NCBI GenBank assembly: GCA_002733945.2 | Contig: NVXO02000005.1 | Location: 79,603 to 85,711, forward strand | Direction of reading: 5' to 3' | DNA length: 6,109 bases | DNA from: Sulfurimonas sp. | GTDB taxonomy: Bacteria > Campylobacterota > Campylobacteria > Campylobacterales > Sulfurimonadaceae | Part shown: positions 1 to 6,109 of the stretch, one piece after another | Layout: the number at the start of each line of letters is the position of its first letter | Numbering within the stretch: the stretch's first letter is position 1 | Notes under the pieces: model-generated | Database searches by the model: none | Seen by the model: the letters and a program-made list of their open reading frames with translations, nothing else | What the model was told of the DNA's origin: nothing | Translations under genes and position numbers: made by a program

Positions 1-282
1 CGTTTTAAACATGGTGGTGGTCATGGTGGCCATAATGGTTTAAAATCAATAGATGCACATATTGGTAAAGAATATATACGAATTAGAATGGGTATAGGAA
101 AACCTGAGCATAAGGGAGAAGTTGCTTCTTATGTTTTAGGAAAATTTAGTGAGGATGAGCAAAAGTATTTAGATGCATGGATAAATAAGACTTGTGACGC
201 AGTTATACACCTTTTAGACCATACGATGCAAGAGACAAGTTCTCTATTCGCACAAAAAGCACAACCCCAACTGGTAGTATAA
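1..282 (+). CDS. pth: Peptidyl-tRNA hydrolase, C-terminal half (5'-truncated by window edge)
   Basis: Cytosolic enzyme that cleaves peptidyl-tRNAs released from stalled ribosomes, recycling the tRNA. Reading frame 1 is open from base 1 to the TAA at 280-282, giving 93 visible residues of a protein normally about 190 long, so the real start lies outside the window. The fragment opens with the family signature: FKHGGGHGGHNGLKS at fragment residues 2-16, whose His11 and Asn12 match the conserved His113/Asn114 pair of E. coli Pth. The RIRMGIGKP segment and a VLGKF segment follow, both typical of the family. The N-terminal catalytic His and Asp are not visible. An internal ATG at 88 is not the start, because the signature lies upstream of it. 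The stop overlaps the next gene's ATG by one base (TAATG), suggesting coupled translation. Identification is secure from motifs. Confidence 0.95.
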   Translation, partial: RFKHGGGHGGHNGLKSIDAHIGKEYIRIRMGIGKPEHKGEVASYVLGKFSEDEQKYLDAWINKTCDAVIHLLDHTMQETSSLFAQKAQPQLVV

Positions 283-1352
283 TGCTAGCTTTTAAATATA
301 TAGCATTTCACTATCTAAAGTATTTTTTTGTCATTATGACAGCTCTTGTCCTTTTTATGGTAGGTTTTGACTATATGGGAAATGCAGAGAGTCTTTCATC
401 TTCTGCAAATCTTATTTTAATCTATCTTGTATATAAAGCATTCTTTGCGATAGATATGTTACTTCCTTTAGCACTTGTATTTGCGATGATTAGTACAAAA
501 ATTTTTCTTATTCGTTCTAACGCTTTAGTCTCTTTTTTTTCTTTAGGATACTCAAGGGTTGATATTCTACGTCCTTTTGTTGTTGTATCAACTACAATTA
601 TCGTTCTTTTTATCTCACTTCACTCATGGTCTAGTTTTGCTAGAGCAGATGAGTTCTCAAATAATATTCGTGAGAATAATCAGTATTTAAGTCCTACTAG
701 AGACCTCTTTTTTACTTATAAAGGGCAGTATGTTTACTTCTCAAAAATGCTTCCACTACAAGAAAAAGCAGAAAATATTCGTGTTTTTAGTCTAAAAAAT
801 GATTCCTTAAAAGAAGTTATTATTGCTAAAGAAGCAGTATATAGAGATGATTATTGGCATATAAAAGAGGCAGATATTATCAGTAAACCTGATGATTTAA
901 GTTTCACGTCAGCTGGGATCGTTGTAACACAAACGAATGACTTGAAAATTCTTGAAGGCTTTCGTCCTAAAATACTAGATCAAGTATATGAGGGAAAGGT
1001 AAATTTCACCATTAAAAATGCCATCGAAGCAATAGTACTTTTGAGAGAACAAAATATGAATACGAGTAGTATTAAAGGTGCTTTATATAAGATATTTATA
1101 TATCCATTTTTTGTACCGTGTTTGATTGTTATTATTTTCTTTTTTGTCCCTATCAGTGCACGTTTTTTAAATGTTTCTCTTTTTAGTTTTGGAGCGATTT
1201 TAGCAACTTTACTTATTTGGGGTGTTTTATTTATGTTAATAGAACTCTCAAACAACAAAACCATTTCGAGTGAAGTAGGGGTGATAGCTCCTGTAGTCAT
1301 ACTTTTTTTGATAGCATTACGGCAGTGGAAAAAATATAGGATGGCTACTTAA
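282..1352 (+). CDS. LptF/LptG-family (YjgP/YjgQ) inner-membrane permease of the LPS exporter
   Basis: A 356-residue membrane protein with the LptF/LptG layout: three N-terminal helices (about residues 14-29, 53-77, 98-116), a large soluble periplasmic part (about 117-268) and three C-terminal helices (about 271-292, 300-322, 334-347). The stretch between helices 2 and 3, containing SFFSLGYSRVDILRP (84-98), matches the cytoplasmic coupling segment that contacts the LptB ATPase in this family. The soluble part is rich in beta-type sequence, as expected for the jellyroll that hands LPS to LptC/LptA. Family members pair as LptF-LptG with LptB to extract LPS from the inner membrane. I cannot tell from this copy alone whether it is LptF or LptG; recalled synteny favours LptG. 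The ATG at 282 overlaps the pth stop and has only a weak ribosome-binding sequence, so translation may depend on pth. No partner gene is present in the window. Confidence 0.87.
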   Translation: MLAFKYIAFHYLKYFFVIMTALVLFMVGFDYMGNAESLSSSANLILIYLVYKAFFAIDMLLPLALVFAMISTKIFLIRSNALVSFFSLGYSRVDILRPFVVVSTTIIVLFISLHSWSSFARADEFSNNIRENNQYLSPTRDLFFTYKGQYVYFSKMLPLQEKAENIRVFSLKNDSLKEVIIAKEAVYRDDYWHIKEADIISKPDDLSFTSAGIVVTQTNDLKILEGFRPKILDQVYEGKVNFTIKNAIEAIVLLREQNMNTSSIKGALYKIFIYPFFVPCLIVIIFFFVPISARFLNVSLFSFGAILATLLIWGVLFMLIELSNNKTISSEVGVIAPVVILFLIALRQWKKYRMAT

Positions 1353-1370
1353 CAAGGCTGTAAGCACATT

Positions 1371-1388
1371 TTAGATAGAATCATTTAA
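1371..1388 (+). promoter_or_regulatory. Possible sigma-70 -10 region ahead of lysA
   Basis: The 55-base gap between the permease and lysA is the longest non-coding stretch in the window. It contains TAGAAT at 1376-1381, five of six matches to TATAAT, in an AT-rich setting. Transcription would start near 1388, about 20 bases before the lysA ATG. There is no recognisable TTGACA-like -35 box, but Campylobacterota housekeeping promoters are known to lack a conserved -35. No terminator hairpin is visible in the gap, so read-through from the permease is also possible. This is inference from sequence resemblance only. Confidence 0.35.
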
Positions 1389-1407
1389 AAAAGAATTTGG
1401 AATTTTT

Positions 1408-2619
1408 ATGATTGATTTTAAAGCGATAACAGCGCAATACAAAACCCCCCTTTACATTTATGACTTTGATTATATGACAAAACAATACAATGAACTTAAA
1501 GAAGCATTTAAAGGTAGAAAATCTATCTTGGCTTATGCAGTAAAAGCAAACTCAAATCTTAGTGTTGTCAAACACTTTGCAAAGATGGGAAGTGGCGCTG
1601 ACTGTGTTTCCATTGGTGAGGTTCGACGTGCTTTTTTAGCAGGTGTTCCCGCATACAGAATTATCTTCTCCGGTGTTGGGAAAACTGATGATGAGATTCG
1701 TGAAGCGATACAAAAAGATATACTCTACATCAATGTTGAATCAGAAGCTGAACTTGGTCGTGTTGAACTTATAGCAAAAGAGTTAAACAAAGTTTCACGC
1801 ATAAGTATAAGAGTAAATCCAAATATCGATCCTAAAACACATCCATATATCTCAACAGGTCTGCATGATAACAAGTTTGGTGTAGATTTAAGTTCTGCTA
1901 AACGTATGTATATCAAAGCAAATAACTCAGAGTCTCTAGACCCCGTAGGTATTCATTTTCATATTGGTTCTCAGCTTACAGAGCTTGACCCGATTCGTGA
2001 GTCAGCAGAGATAGTTGCTGACTTAGTACGTTCTTTATCTGGTATCAATATAGAACTGAAGTTCTTTGATATTGGTGGTGGTTTAGGAATAAGATATGAT
2101 AATGAAACTACTATTAAACCTTACGATTATGCACAGGCTATTTTAGGATGCTTAAATGCACTTGACCTTACTATACTCTGTGAACCAGGGCGTTTTTTAA
2201 CTGCAAACGCAGGCTACTTTGTGAGTAAAGTACTCTATGAGAAACAAAATGGTGATAAGAAGTTTGTAGTAATTGATGGTGCTATGAATGACCTTCTTCG
2301 TCCAGCTCTTTATAGTGCATATCATAAGATAGATGTTATAACAGACTCACAAGAAGAGACTCGTCCTGTTGATATCGTTGGGCCGGTATGTGAGAGTGGA
2401 GACTTTTTTGCAAAAGATTATCCACTACCTCCATTAGAGCATAATGATTTAGTGATAGTAAACAGTGCGGGTGCTTATGGTTTTGGCATGGGAAGCAACT
2501 ACAATACTCGTGGACGTAGTGCAGAAGTTGCATTAGAAAATGGTGAGACTAGACTTATTCGTCGACGTGAAACATTTGAAGACCTAATCGCATTAGAGAC
2601 AGAGTTTTTAGAAAAATAG
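1408..2619 (+). CDS. lysA: Diaminopimelate decarboxylase
   Basis: PLP-dependent, fold-type III decarboxylase that converts meso-diaminopimelate to L-lysine and CO2, the last step of lysine synthesis in the cytosol. The 403-residue length is normal for the family. Visible landmarks in order: AYAVKAN with the PLP-binding Lys46; HFHIGSQ (183-189); the phosphate-binding DIGGGLG (221-227); EPGR (259-262); CESGD (328-332), whose Cys328 reaches the partner subunit's active site in the dimer; and AYGFGMGSNYN (356-366), with the substrate-site tyrosine. All are intact, so the enzyme should be active. CESGD and the GSNYN ending point to lysA rather than to related arginine or ornithine decarboxylases. 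The ATG at 1408 is preceded by a modest GGA-type ribosome-binding sequence near 1399. It heads the amino-acid gene run and is 13 bases upstream of the HAD gene. Confidence 0.97.
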   Translation: MIDFKAITAQYKTPLYIYDFDYMTKQYNELKEAFKGRKSILAYAVKANSNLSVVKHFAKMGSGADCVSIGEVRRAFLAGVPAYRIIFSGVGKTDDEIREAIQKDILYINVESEAELGRVELIAKELNKVSRISIRVNPNIDPKTHPYISTGLHDNKFGVDLSSAKRMYIKANNSESLDPVGIHFHIGSQLTELDPIRESAEIVADLVRSLSGINIELKFFDIGGGLGIRYDNETTIKPYDYAQAILGCLNALDLTILCEPGRFLTANAGYFVSKVLYEKQNGDKKFVVIDGAMNDLLRPALYSAYHKIDVITDSQEETRPVDIVGPVCESGDFFAKDYPLPPLEHNDLVIVNSAGAYGFGMGSNYNTRGRSAEVALENGETRLIRRRETFEDLIALETEFLEK

Positions 2620-2635
2620 AGGAGATCAAAGTTTG
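2617..2635 (+). promoter_or_regulatory. Strong ribosome-binding site fixing a TTG start
   Basis: AGAGGAG (2618-2624) is a near-consensus Shine-Dalgarno sequence, and its first bases are part of the lysA TAG stop (2617-2619). It sits 8 bases before TTG (2633-2635). No ATG or GTG in this frame lies at a suitable distance; the next in-frame Met is residue 37, beyond the catalytic motif. This makes TTG the best start for the HAD gene. Confidence 0.75.
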
Positions 2636-3409
2636 TACTTCATAGATGTTCAAGGTACTTTAATCAGTGATAGTGATAAATCCCCAATAGAAGGAAGTGT
2701 CGAGTTTATATCATACTTAAATGAGGAAAATATTCCTTATATGATAGTAACAAACAACACAAAAAAAGCCTCTTATGATTTTTATGAGTACCTAGTCTCA
2801 ATAGGTTTTGATATTAGTTTTGATAAGTACCTTGACCCTTTGATGCTTTTAGAAACAAGAGTGGATAAAAGTGCAGTTGCTGCTTATGGAGCACCTGAGT
2901 TTTTAAAAACTTTAGAGTCTATGGAATATTCATTTGATTTTGTAAAACCAAAAACTGTTCTTATCGCTATTAAAGAGGACTTTAATTCTGAGGAGTATGC
3001 TCAAATTATAGACTTTTTACTCGCAGGTGCCACACTTGTTGGTATGCATGAGACATCTATTTATGTAAAAAACAACAAACGCTATCCTGGTGTAGGAGCT
3101 ATACTTAAACTACTTGAGTTTGCTACAAGTGTCTCTTACGATGTAGTGGGTAAACCAAGTTCTGCATTTTATGAAAAAGCACTAAAAAAGTTACAAGAAC
3201 AAGAAACAAAAGCTAAGTATGACTCTATTACTATGATTAGTGATGATGTTAAAGGTGACCTTGGCGGTGCTAAAGAGCTTGGTATGAAGACTATTTTTGT
3301 AACAAGTGGTAAGTATAAAACAGCACAAGAGATAGTTCCCCTCTTAGAAGAAAATTTAAAACCAGACCTAGTATATAAAAATATGCAAGAGATAATGGAG
3401 AAAATATGA
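2633..3409 (+). CDS. HAD-superfamily hydrolase, subfamily IIA (NagD/LHPP-like), with altered motif I
   Basis: A 258-residue cytosolic protein with a HAD core and a C2-type cap between motifs II and III. Motif I is FIDVQGTL (3-10): the nucleophile Asp5 is present, but the usual second Asp (DxDGT), the general acid/base, is Gln7. Motif II is VTNNT (39-43), as in the NagD class. Motif III is the Lys of VVGKPS (Lys174). Motif IV is SDDVKGDLGGA (203-213), with Asp204 and Asp209 correctly spaced. The C-terminal run with GMKTIFVTSGKYK (217-229) closely resembles LHPP/HDHD2-type HAD-IIA phosphatases. Substrate is unknown: the subfamily includes phosphatases for sugar phosphates, nucleotides, glycolate phosphate and phospho-amino acids. 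It starts at TTG and overlaps pheA by four bases (ATGA), so it is probably co-translated with amino-acid genes. The Gln substitution may mean slow turnover or a changed role; family assignment is firm, activity is not. Confidence 0.88.
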   Translation: MYFIDVQGTLISDSDKSPIEGSVEFISYLNEENIPYMIVTNNTKKASYDFYEYLVSIGFDISFDKYLDPLMLLETRVDKSAVAAYGAPEFLKTLESMEYSFDFVKPKTVLIAIKEDFNSEEYAQIIDFLLAGATLVGMHETSIYVKNNKRYPGVGAILKLLEFATSVSYDVVGKPSSAFYEKALKKLQEQETKAKYDSITMISDDVKGDLGGAKELGMKTIFVTSGKYKTAQEIVPLLEENLKPDLVYKNMQEIMEKI

Positions 3410-4509
3410 AAGCGAGAAGCGACTGGCAGACTTTAGAAGATTGTAGAGATGCAATAGATACAATAGATACCGAAATTTTAACACTGCTAAATAAAAGAAT
3501 GAATGTAGTGCATAGGGTGGGTGAGATTAAAAGTGATACAGGTGGAGCCATTTATAGACCTGAGCGCGAAAAGGCTATTATCTCTCGTTTAACAGATATA
3601 AGTGAGTCAGAAGAGGGTCTTTTAAATGCTAATGCAATTGAAGCTATCTTTTTAGAAATCTTTGCAGTTTCTCGTAATCTTGAACTTCCTGAACGTATCG
3701 CTTATCTTGGACCAGAGGGAAGTTTTACACATCAAGCAGCTGAGAGTCGTTTTGGCGCAATGAGTGATTATATGTCGCTTAATTCTATTGAGGCTGTATT
3801 TAAGACCCTTGAGACAAAGAGGGCTAAATTTGGAGTAGTTCCGATTGAGAACTCACGAGATGGTATAGTTGGAGAGACTCTAGACCTTCTTTCAAAGTCA
3901 AGTGTAAAAATAGTTGCTGAGCTTTATATGCCCATTCATGTGGCGTTTGCGACTAAAGCACATAAACTAGAAGATATAAATAAAATTTACTCAAAAGATA
4001 AGGGTTTTGGTCAGACAAGAGAGTTTTTGAGTGAACATGGTTTTGATAATATCGAGCAAATCCCTGTTGAATCAACAGCCAAGGCTGCGATACTTGCTGC
4101 AAAGGATGAAAACGCTGCTGCAATTTGTTCTCATATAGCAGCAAAACTCTATGGTGTACCTGCGATGTTTGAAAACATTGAAGATGAAGCAGATAACGCA
4201 ACCCGTTTTGTAATCCTGAGTGATTTTAAGAATGGAGTGAGTGGGGATGATAAAACTTCAATACTTGTGCGTTTAACAGATGCACTAGAGGCAGGAGCTC
4301 TTGTAGGGTTCTTGCAAGACTTTGATGCTGAAAATATAAATCTTAGTAAGATTGAATCTAGACCATCAAAAGATAAAGATGGTGGTTTTGACTACTGGTT
4401 TTATATAGACTTTTATGGTCATATCGATGAAGAAAAAATCCAAAATGTACTGAGAAAACACTCAAATGAAGTGACTTGGTTAGGATCTTATGTAAAGGGT
4501 GAAAGTTAA
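3406..4509 (+). CDS. pheA: Bifunctional chorismate mutase / prephenate dehydratase (P-protein)
   Basis: Fused enzyme turning chorismate into prephenate and then phenylpyruvate, the precursor of phenylalanine. Residues 8-93 form an AroQ-type mutase domain; Arg14, Arg31, Lys42, Arg54 and Glu55 line up with E. coli Arg11, Arg28, Lys39, Arg51 and Glu52. The position of E. coli Gln88 appears to be Glu93. The dehydratase domain (about 97-272) shows LGPEGSFTH (101-109), PIENS (146-150), VESTAKAA (221-228) and NATRF (264-268) with the catalytic Thr266. A C-terminal ACT domain (about 284-362) carries GALV (297-300) and ESRP (317-320), the phenylalanine-binding motifs, so feedback inhibition by phenylalanine is expected. 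The length of 367 residues is normal. The ATG overlaps the HAD stop (ATGA), with GGAG at 3397-3400 as ribosome-binding site. There is no sign of a tyrosine-branch dehydrogenase in the window. Confidence 0.97.
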   Translation: MKARSDWQTLEDCRDAIDTIDTEILTLLNKRMNVVHRVGEIKSDTGGAIYRPEREKAIISRLTDISESEEGLLNANAIEAIFLEIFAVSRNLELPERIAYLGPEGSFTHQAAESRFGAMSDYMSLNSIEAVFKTLETKRAKFGVVPIENSRDGIVGETLDLLSKSSVKIVAELYMPIHVAFATKAHKLEDINKIYSKDKGFGQTREFLSEHGFDNIEQIPVESTAKAAILAAKDENAAAICSHIAAKLYGVPAMFENIEDEADNATRFVILSDFKNGVSGDDKTSILVRLTDALEAGALVGFLQDFDAENINLSKIESRPSKDKDGGFDYWFYIDFYGHIDEEKIQNVLRKHSNEVTWLGSYVKGES

Positions 4510-4511
4510 GT

Positions 4512-5606
4512 ATGAAATTTAATAAAAAATTAGAAAATATAAAAACGTATGAGGCAGGCAAACCAATAGAGTTAGTTGTTCGCGAGTTTGGAATTGAGCC
4601 AAAAGACATAGTGAAGTTAGCTTCAAATGAAAACCCTTATGGTTGTGCACCTAAAGTGAAAGAGGCTGTAACAAAGATAGTCTCAAACATGGCACTCTAT
4701 CCTGACGATAGTATGAGAAAACTTAAAAATGCTTTAACATCTAGATTTGAGATAAAAGAAGAGAATTTAATTATCGGAAGTGGAAGTGATCAGGTTATAG
4801 AATTTATCATGCATGCAAAAGCGAATGCTTCCTCAAAAATACTTATAAACTCTGTTACTTTTGCCATGTATGAAATTTATGCTAAACATATTGGGGCTGA
4901 GATCGTGCGAACAGCTTCACAAGAACATAACCTAGATGAGTTTTATGAGTTATATAAAAGTGAAAAACCAGATGTAATTTTTCTTTGTACTCCGAACAAT
5001 CCAACTGGTGATGCTATAGATGCAAAAGCTATGATGGACTTTATCGAAAAAATAGACGAAAACACTTTAGTGGTAGTTGACGGTGCCTACATGGAATATG
5101 CAGAATTTAAAGATGAAAAGAAAGCTGTTTCGCCAAAAGAGCTTATAAAAAAGTTTAATAATGTAATCTATTTAGGAACATTTTCTAAGGCATATGGCCT
5201 TGGTGGAATGAGAATTGGATATGGGATAAGTAGTGCTAAAATAATAAAAGAGTTACATAAACTTCGTCCTCCCTTTAACATAACAACACTCTCACTTGAA
5301 GCTGCATCTGTAGCAGTAGAGGAGAAAGAGTTTGTAAACAATTGTATCTCTTTATGCTTTAGCGAGATGAAACGTTACGAAGAGTTTGCAACTAAGCAAA
5401 AAATAGATATAATAGAGAGTTATACAAACTTTGTTACTTTATGTCTCAATAAAAATAATAGTTCAACGCAAATATCTGATGCATTACTGCGTCAAGGGAT
5501 GATAGTGAGAGACTTGAGTGGTTATGGCATGAATGCGATACGTGTAACAGTAGGAACACCAGAACAAAATAGTCGTTTCTTTGAGTTAACGGCAGAATTA
5601 ATATAA
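4512..5606 (+). CDS. hisC: Histidinol-phosphate aminotransferase (possible aromatic aminotransferase role)
   Basis: Fold-type I PLP aminotransferase of 364 residues, which interconverts imidazole-acetol phosphate and histidinol phosphate using glutamate. Visible motifs: LASNENPYG (36-44), LYPDD (62-66), the PLP-phosphate segment GSGSDQ (89-94), CTPNNPTG (159-166), Asp190 and Tyr193 contacting the cofactor ring, and [16 protein letters not shown] (223-238) with Schiff-base Lys226 and phosphate-binding Arg234. [11 protein letters not shown] (343-353) carries the substrate-binding Arg344. All are intact. The gene starts 2 bases after the pheA stop; AAAGGGTG at 4494-4501 is the likely ribosome-binding site, lying inside pheA. 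No other his genes are in view, whereas pheA is directly upstream. Some HisC enzymes, as in Bacillus subtilis, also transaminate phenylpyruvate and hydroxyphenylpyruvate, so a dual role is plausible. The family is certain; the in vivo substrate range is inferred. Confidence 0.93.
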   Translation: MKFNKKLENIKTYEAGKPIELVVREFGIEPKDIVKLASNENPYGCAPKVKEAVTKIVSNMALYPDDSMRKLKNALTSRFEIKEENLIIGSGSDQVIEFIMHAKANASSKILINSVTFAMYEIYAKHIGAEIVRTASQEHNLDEFYELYKSEKPDVIFLCTPNNPTGDAIDAKAMMDFIEKIDENTLVVVDGAYMEYAEFKDEKKAVSPKELIKKFNNVIYLGTFSKAYGLGGMRIGYGISSAKIIKELHKLRPPFNITTLSLEAASVAVEEKEFVNNCISLCFSEMKRYEEFATKQKIDIIESYTNFVTLCLNKNNSSTQISDALLRQGMIVRDLSGYGMNAIRVTVGTPEQNSRFFELTAELI

Positions 5607-5624
5607 AAATTATACGGGAAATTA

Positions 5625-6109
5625 ATGGACTTTAAGGTACTTTTTTCACAACTGGTTGTTCTCTACGATAAGTTAACCAAGCAGCAAAAGATGATTATAG
5701 CAGCCGCTATTGTAGGTATTGTTAGTTTTTTAATTTTCTTAGTTGTTTTTACATCAACAAAAAATGCAAAAGATTCTTATGAAGTTCTTTTTGATTCCCT
5801 CAGTTCTAGTGATGCTGCAAAAGTTGTAGCACAACTTGAAAAAGATGGAGTACCATACAAACTTGAAGCAAACAATATTATAAAAGTTCCCAAAGGTGTT
5901 GTTTATAAAGAAAGAATAAATATCGCTTCTTTAGGTATTCCTAAGGATAGTGGTGTTGGTTTTGAACTTTTTGATAAACAAGAGTTTGGAGCAACTTCAT
6001 TTGATCAAAAGATTAAACATCTTCGAGCATTAGAAGGCGAGCTTTCTCGTACTATTAATGCACTTGCCCCTATTGAGAGTGCAACTGTAAGTTTAGCTCT
6101 TCCAAAAGA
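5625..6109 (+). CDS. fliF: Flagellar MS-ring protein FliF, N-terminal part (3'-truncated by window edge)
   Basis: The ATG at 5625 follows a GGGAAA ribosome-binding sequence (5616-5621) and opens a frame that runs to the window end, giving 161 complete codons of a protein usually 530-570 residues long. A short cytoplasmic N-terminus (LYDKLTKQQK, 13-22) precedes a transmembrane helix at about 23-42. The start of the periplasmic YscJ/FliF ring-building region follows: YEVLFDSLSSSDAAKVV, then GVPYKLE, NIIKVPKG, and ASLGIPKDSGVGFELFDKQ. These segments and the LRALEGELSRTIN stretch are classic FliF signatures and separate it from type III secretion SctJ lipoproteins, because there is no lipobox. 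FliF oligomerises in the inner membrane as the base of the flagellum; its C-terminus, outside the window, would bind FliG. It begins 18 bases after hisC with no clear terminator or promoter between. Confidence 0.95.
   Translation, partial: MDFKVLFSQLVVLYDKLTKQQKMIIAAAIVGIVSFLIFLVVFTSTKNAKDSYEVLFDSLSSSDAAKVVAQLEKDGVPYKLEANNIIKVPKGVVYKERINIASLGIPKDSGVGFELFDKQEFGATSFDQKIKHLRALEGELSRTINALAPIESATVSLALPK

Noticed and set aside
533..540. Run of eight T in the permease gene, possible slippage site
   Set aside because: It simply encodes Phe-Phe in a normal frame. T runs of this length are expected in an AT-rich genome, and phase-variable tracts in Campylobacterota are usually longer G/C runs in surface genes.
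980..1300. 106-codon open frame on the minus strand inside the permease gene
   Set aside because: It is antisense to well-conserved transmembrane helices, has low-complexity Lys/Ile-rich content and no recognisable domain or ribosome-binding site. It is a shadow of the AT-rich coding strand, as are the other minus-strand frames at 1725-1916, 2336-2533, 3291-3551, 3953-4201 and 4358-4609.
1386..1407. Imperfect inverted repeat (AATT-TGG-AATT flanked by A and T runs) just before lysA
   Set aside because: The stem is four A/T pairs plus a bulged extension, too weak to act as a terminator or regulatory hairpin.
1445..1450. Run of six C near the start of lysA, possible phase-variable tract
   Set aside because: Six bases is too short for typical slippage-driven switching, and a biosynthetic gene is an unlikely target. 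The codons encode the conserved Thr-Pro before the first strand.
3452..3470. Short tandem repeat (ATAGATAC twice) in pheA
   Set aside because: Only two copies, in frame, encoding the conserved ID-x-ID helix of the mutase domain. It is explained by protein sequence.
5602..5615. TATAAA and TTATAC as a -10 box for fliF
   Set aside because: Both lie so close to the ATG that the leader would be a few bases and would miss part of the ribosome-binding site. TATAAA also overlaps the hisC stop. AT-rich chance matches are likely.
1..6109. Search for a novel system, mobile element, CRISPR, tRNA or defence genes
   Set aside because: Every frame longer than about 80 codons that is not a shadow is a recognisable housekeeping or flagellar gene. 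No terminal repeats, transposase motifs, regular repeats or tRNA-like folds were seen on either strand.

Overview
This AT-rich window (clearly below 40% G+C by eye) is a compact, one-direction stretch of chromosome from a Campylobacterota (epsilonproteobacterial) organism. A Sulfurimonas-like autotroph would fit best. The assignment rests on gene order: pth, LptF/LptG-family permease, lysA, small HAD phosphatase, pheA, hisC, fliF. I recall the same order from Campylobacter jejuni (around Cj0312 to Cj0318). The genus is inferred; no database search was run.

Layout: positions 1-282 hold the 3' half of peptidyl-tRNA hydrolase (pth). It overlaps by one base with a six-helix permease of the LptF/LptG family (282-1352), the inner-membrane part of the LPS exporter. 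A 55-base gap follows, the only spacer longer than 20 bases, and it contains a plausible sigma-70 -10 box. Next come lysA (1408-2619, last step of lysine synthesis), a HAD-IIA hydrolase starting at TTG (2633-3409), the fused chorismate mutase/prephenate dehydratase pheA (3406-4509) and hisC (4512-5606, PLP aminotransferase). The window ends inside fliF (5625 onward), the flagellar MS-ring protein. All genes lie on the + strand.

The genes from lysA to hisC make a small amino-acid biosynthesis unit: lysine from diaminopimelate, phenylpyruvate from chorismate, and an aminotransferase that in some bacteria serves both histidine and aromatic amino acid synthesis. The flagellar gene fliF follows only 18 bases later, so basal-body transcription may begin upstream among metabolic genes.

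I see no mobile element, CRISPR array, RNA gene, toxin-antitoxin pair, defence system or sign of recent transfer. The most unusual feature is the HAD protein: the second aspartate of its catalytic DxDGT motif is a glutamine (DVQGT), while the other motifs look intact. I do not think the window holds an undescribed system.
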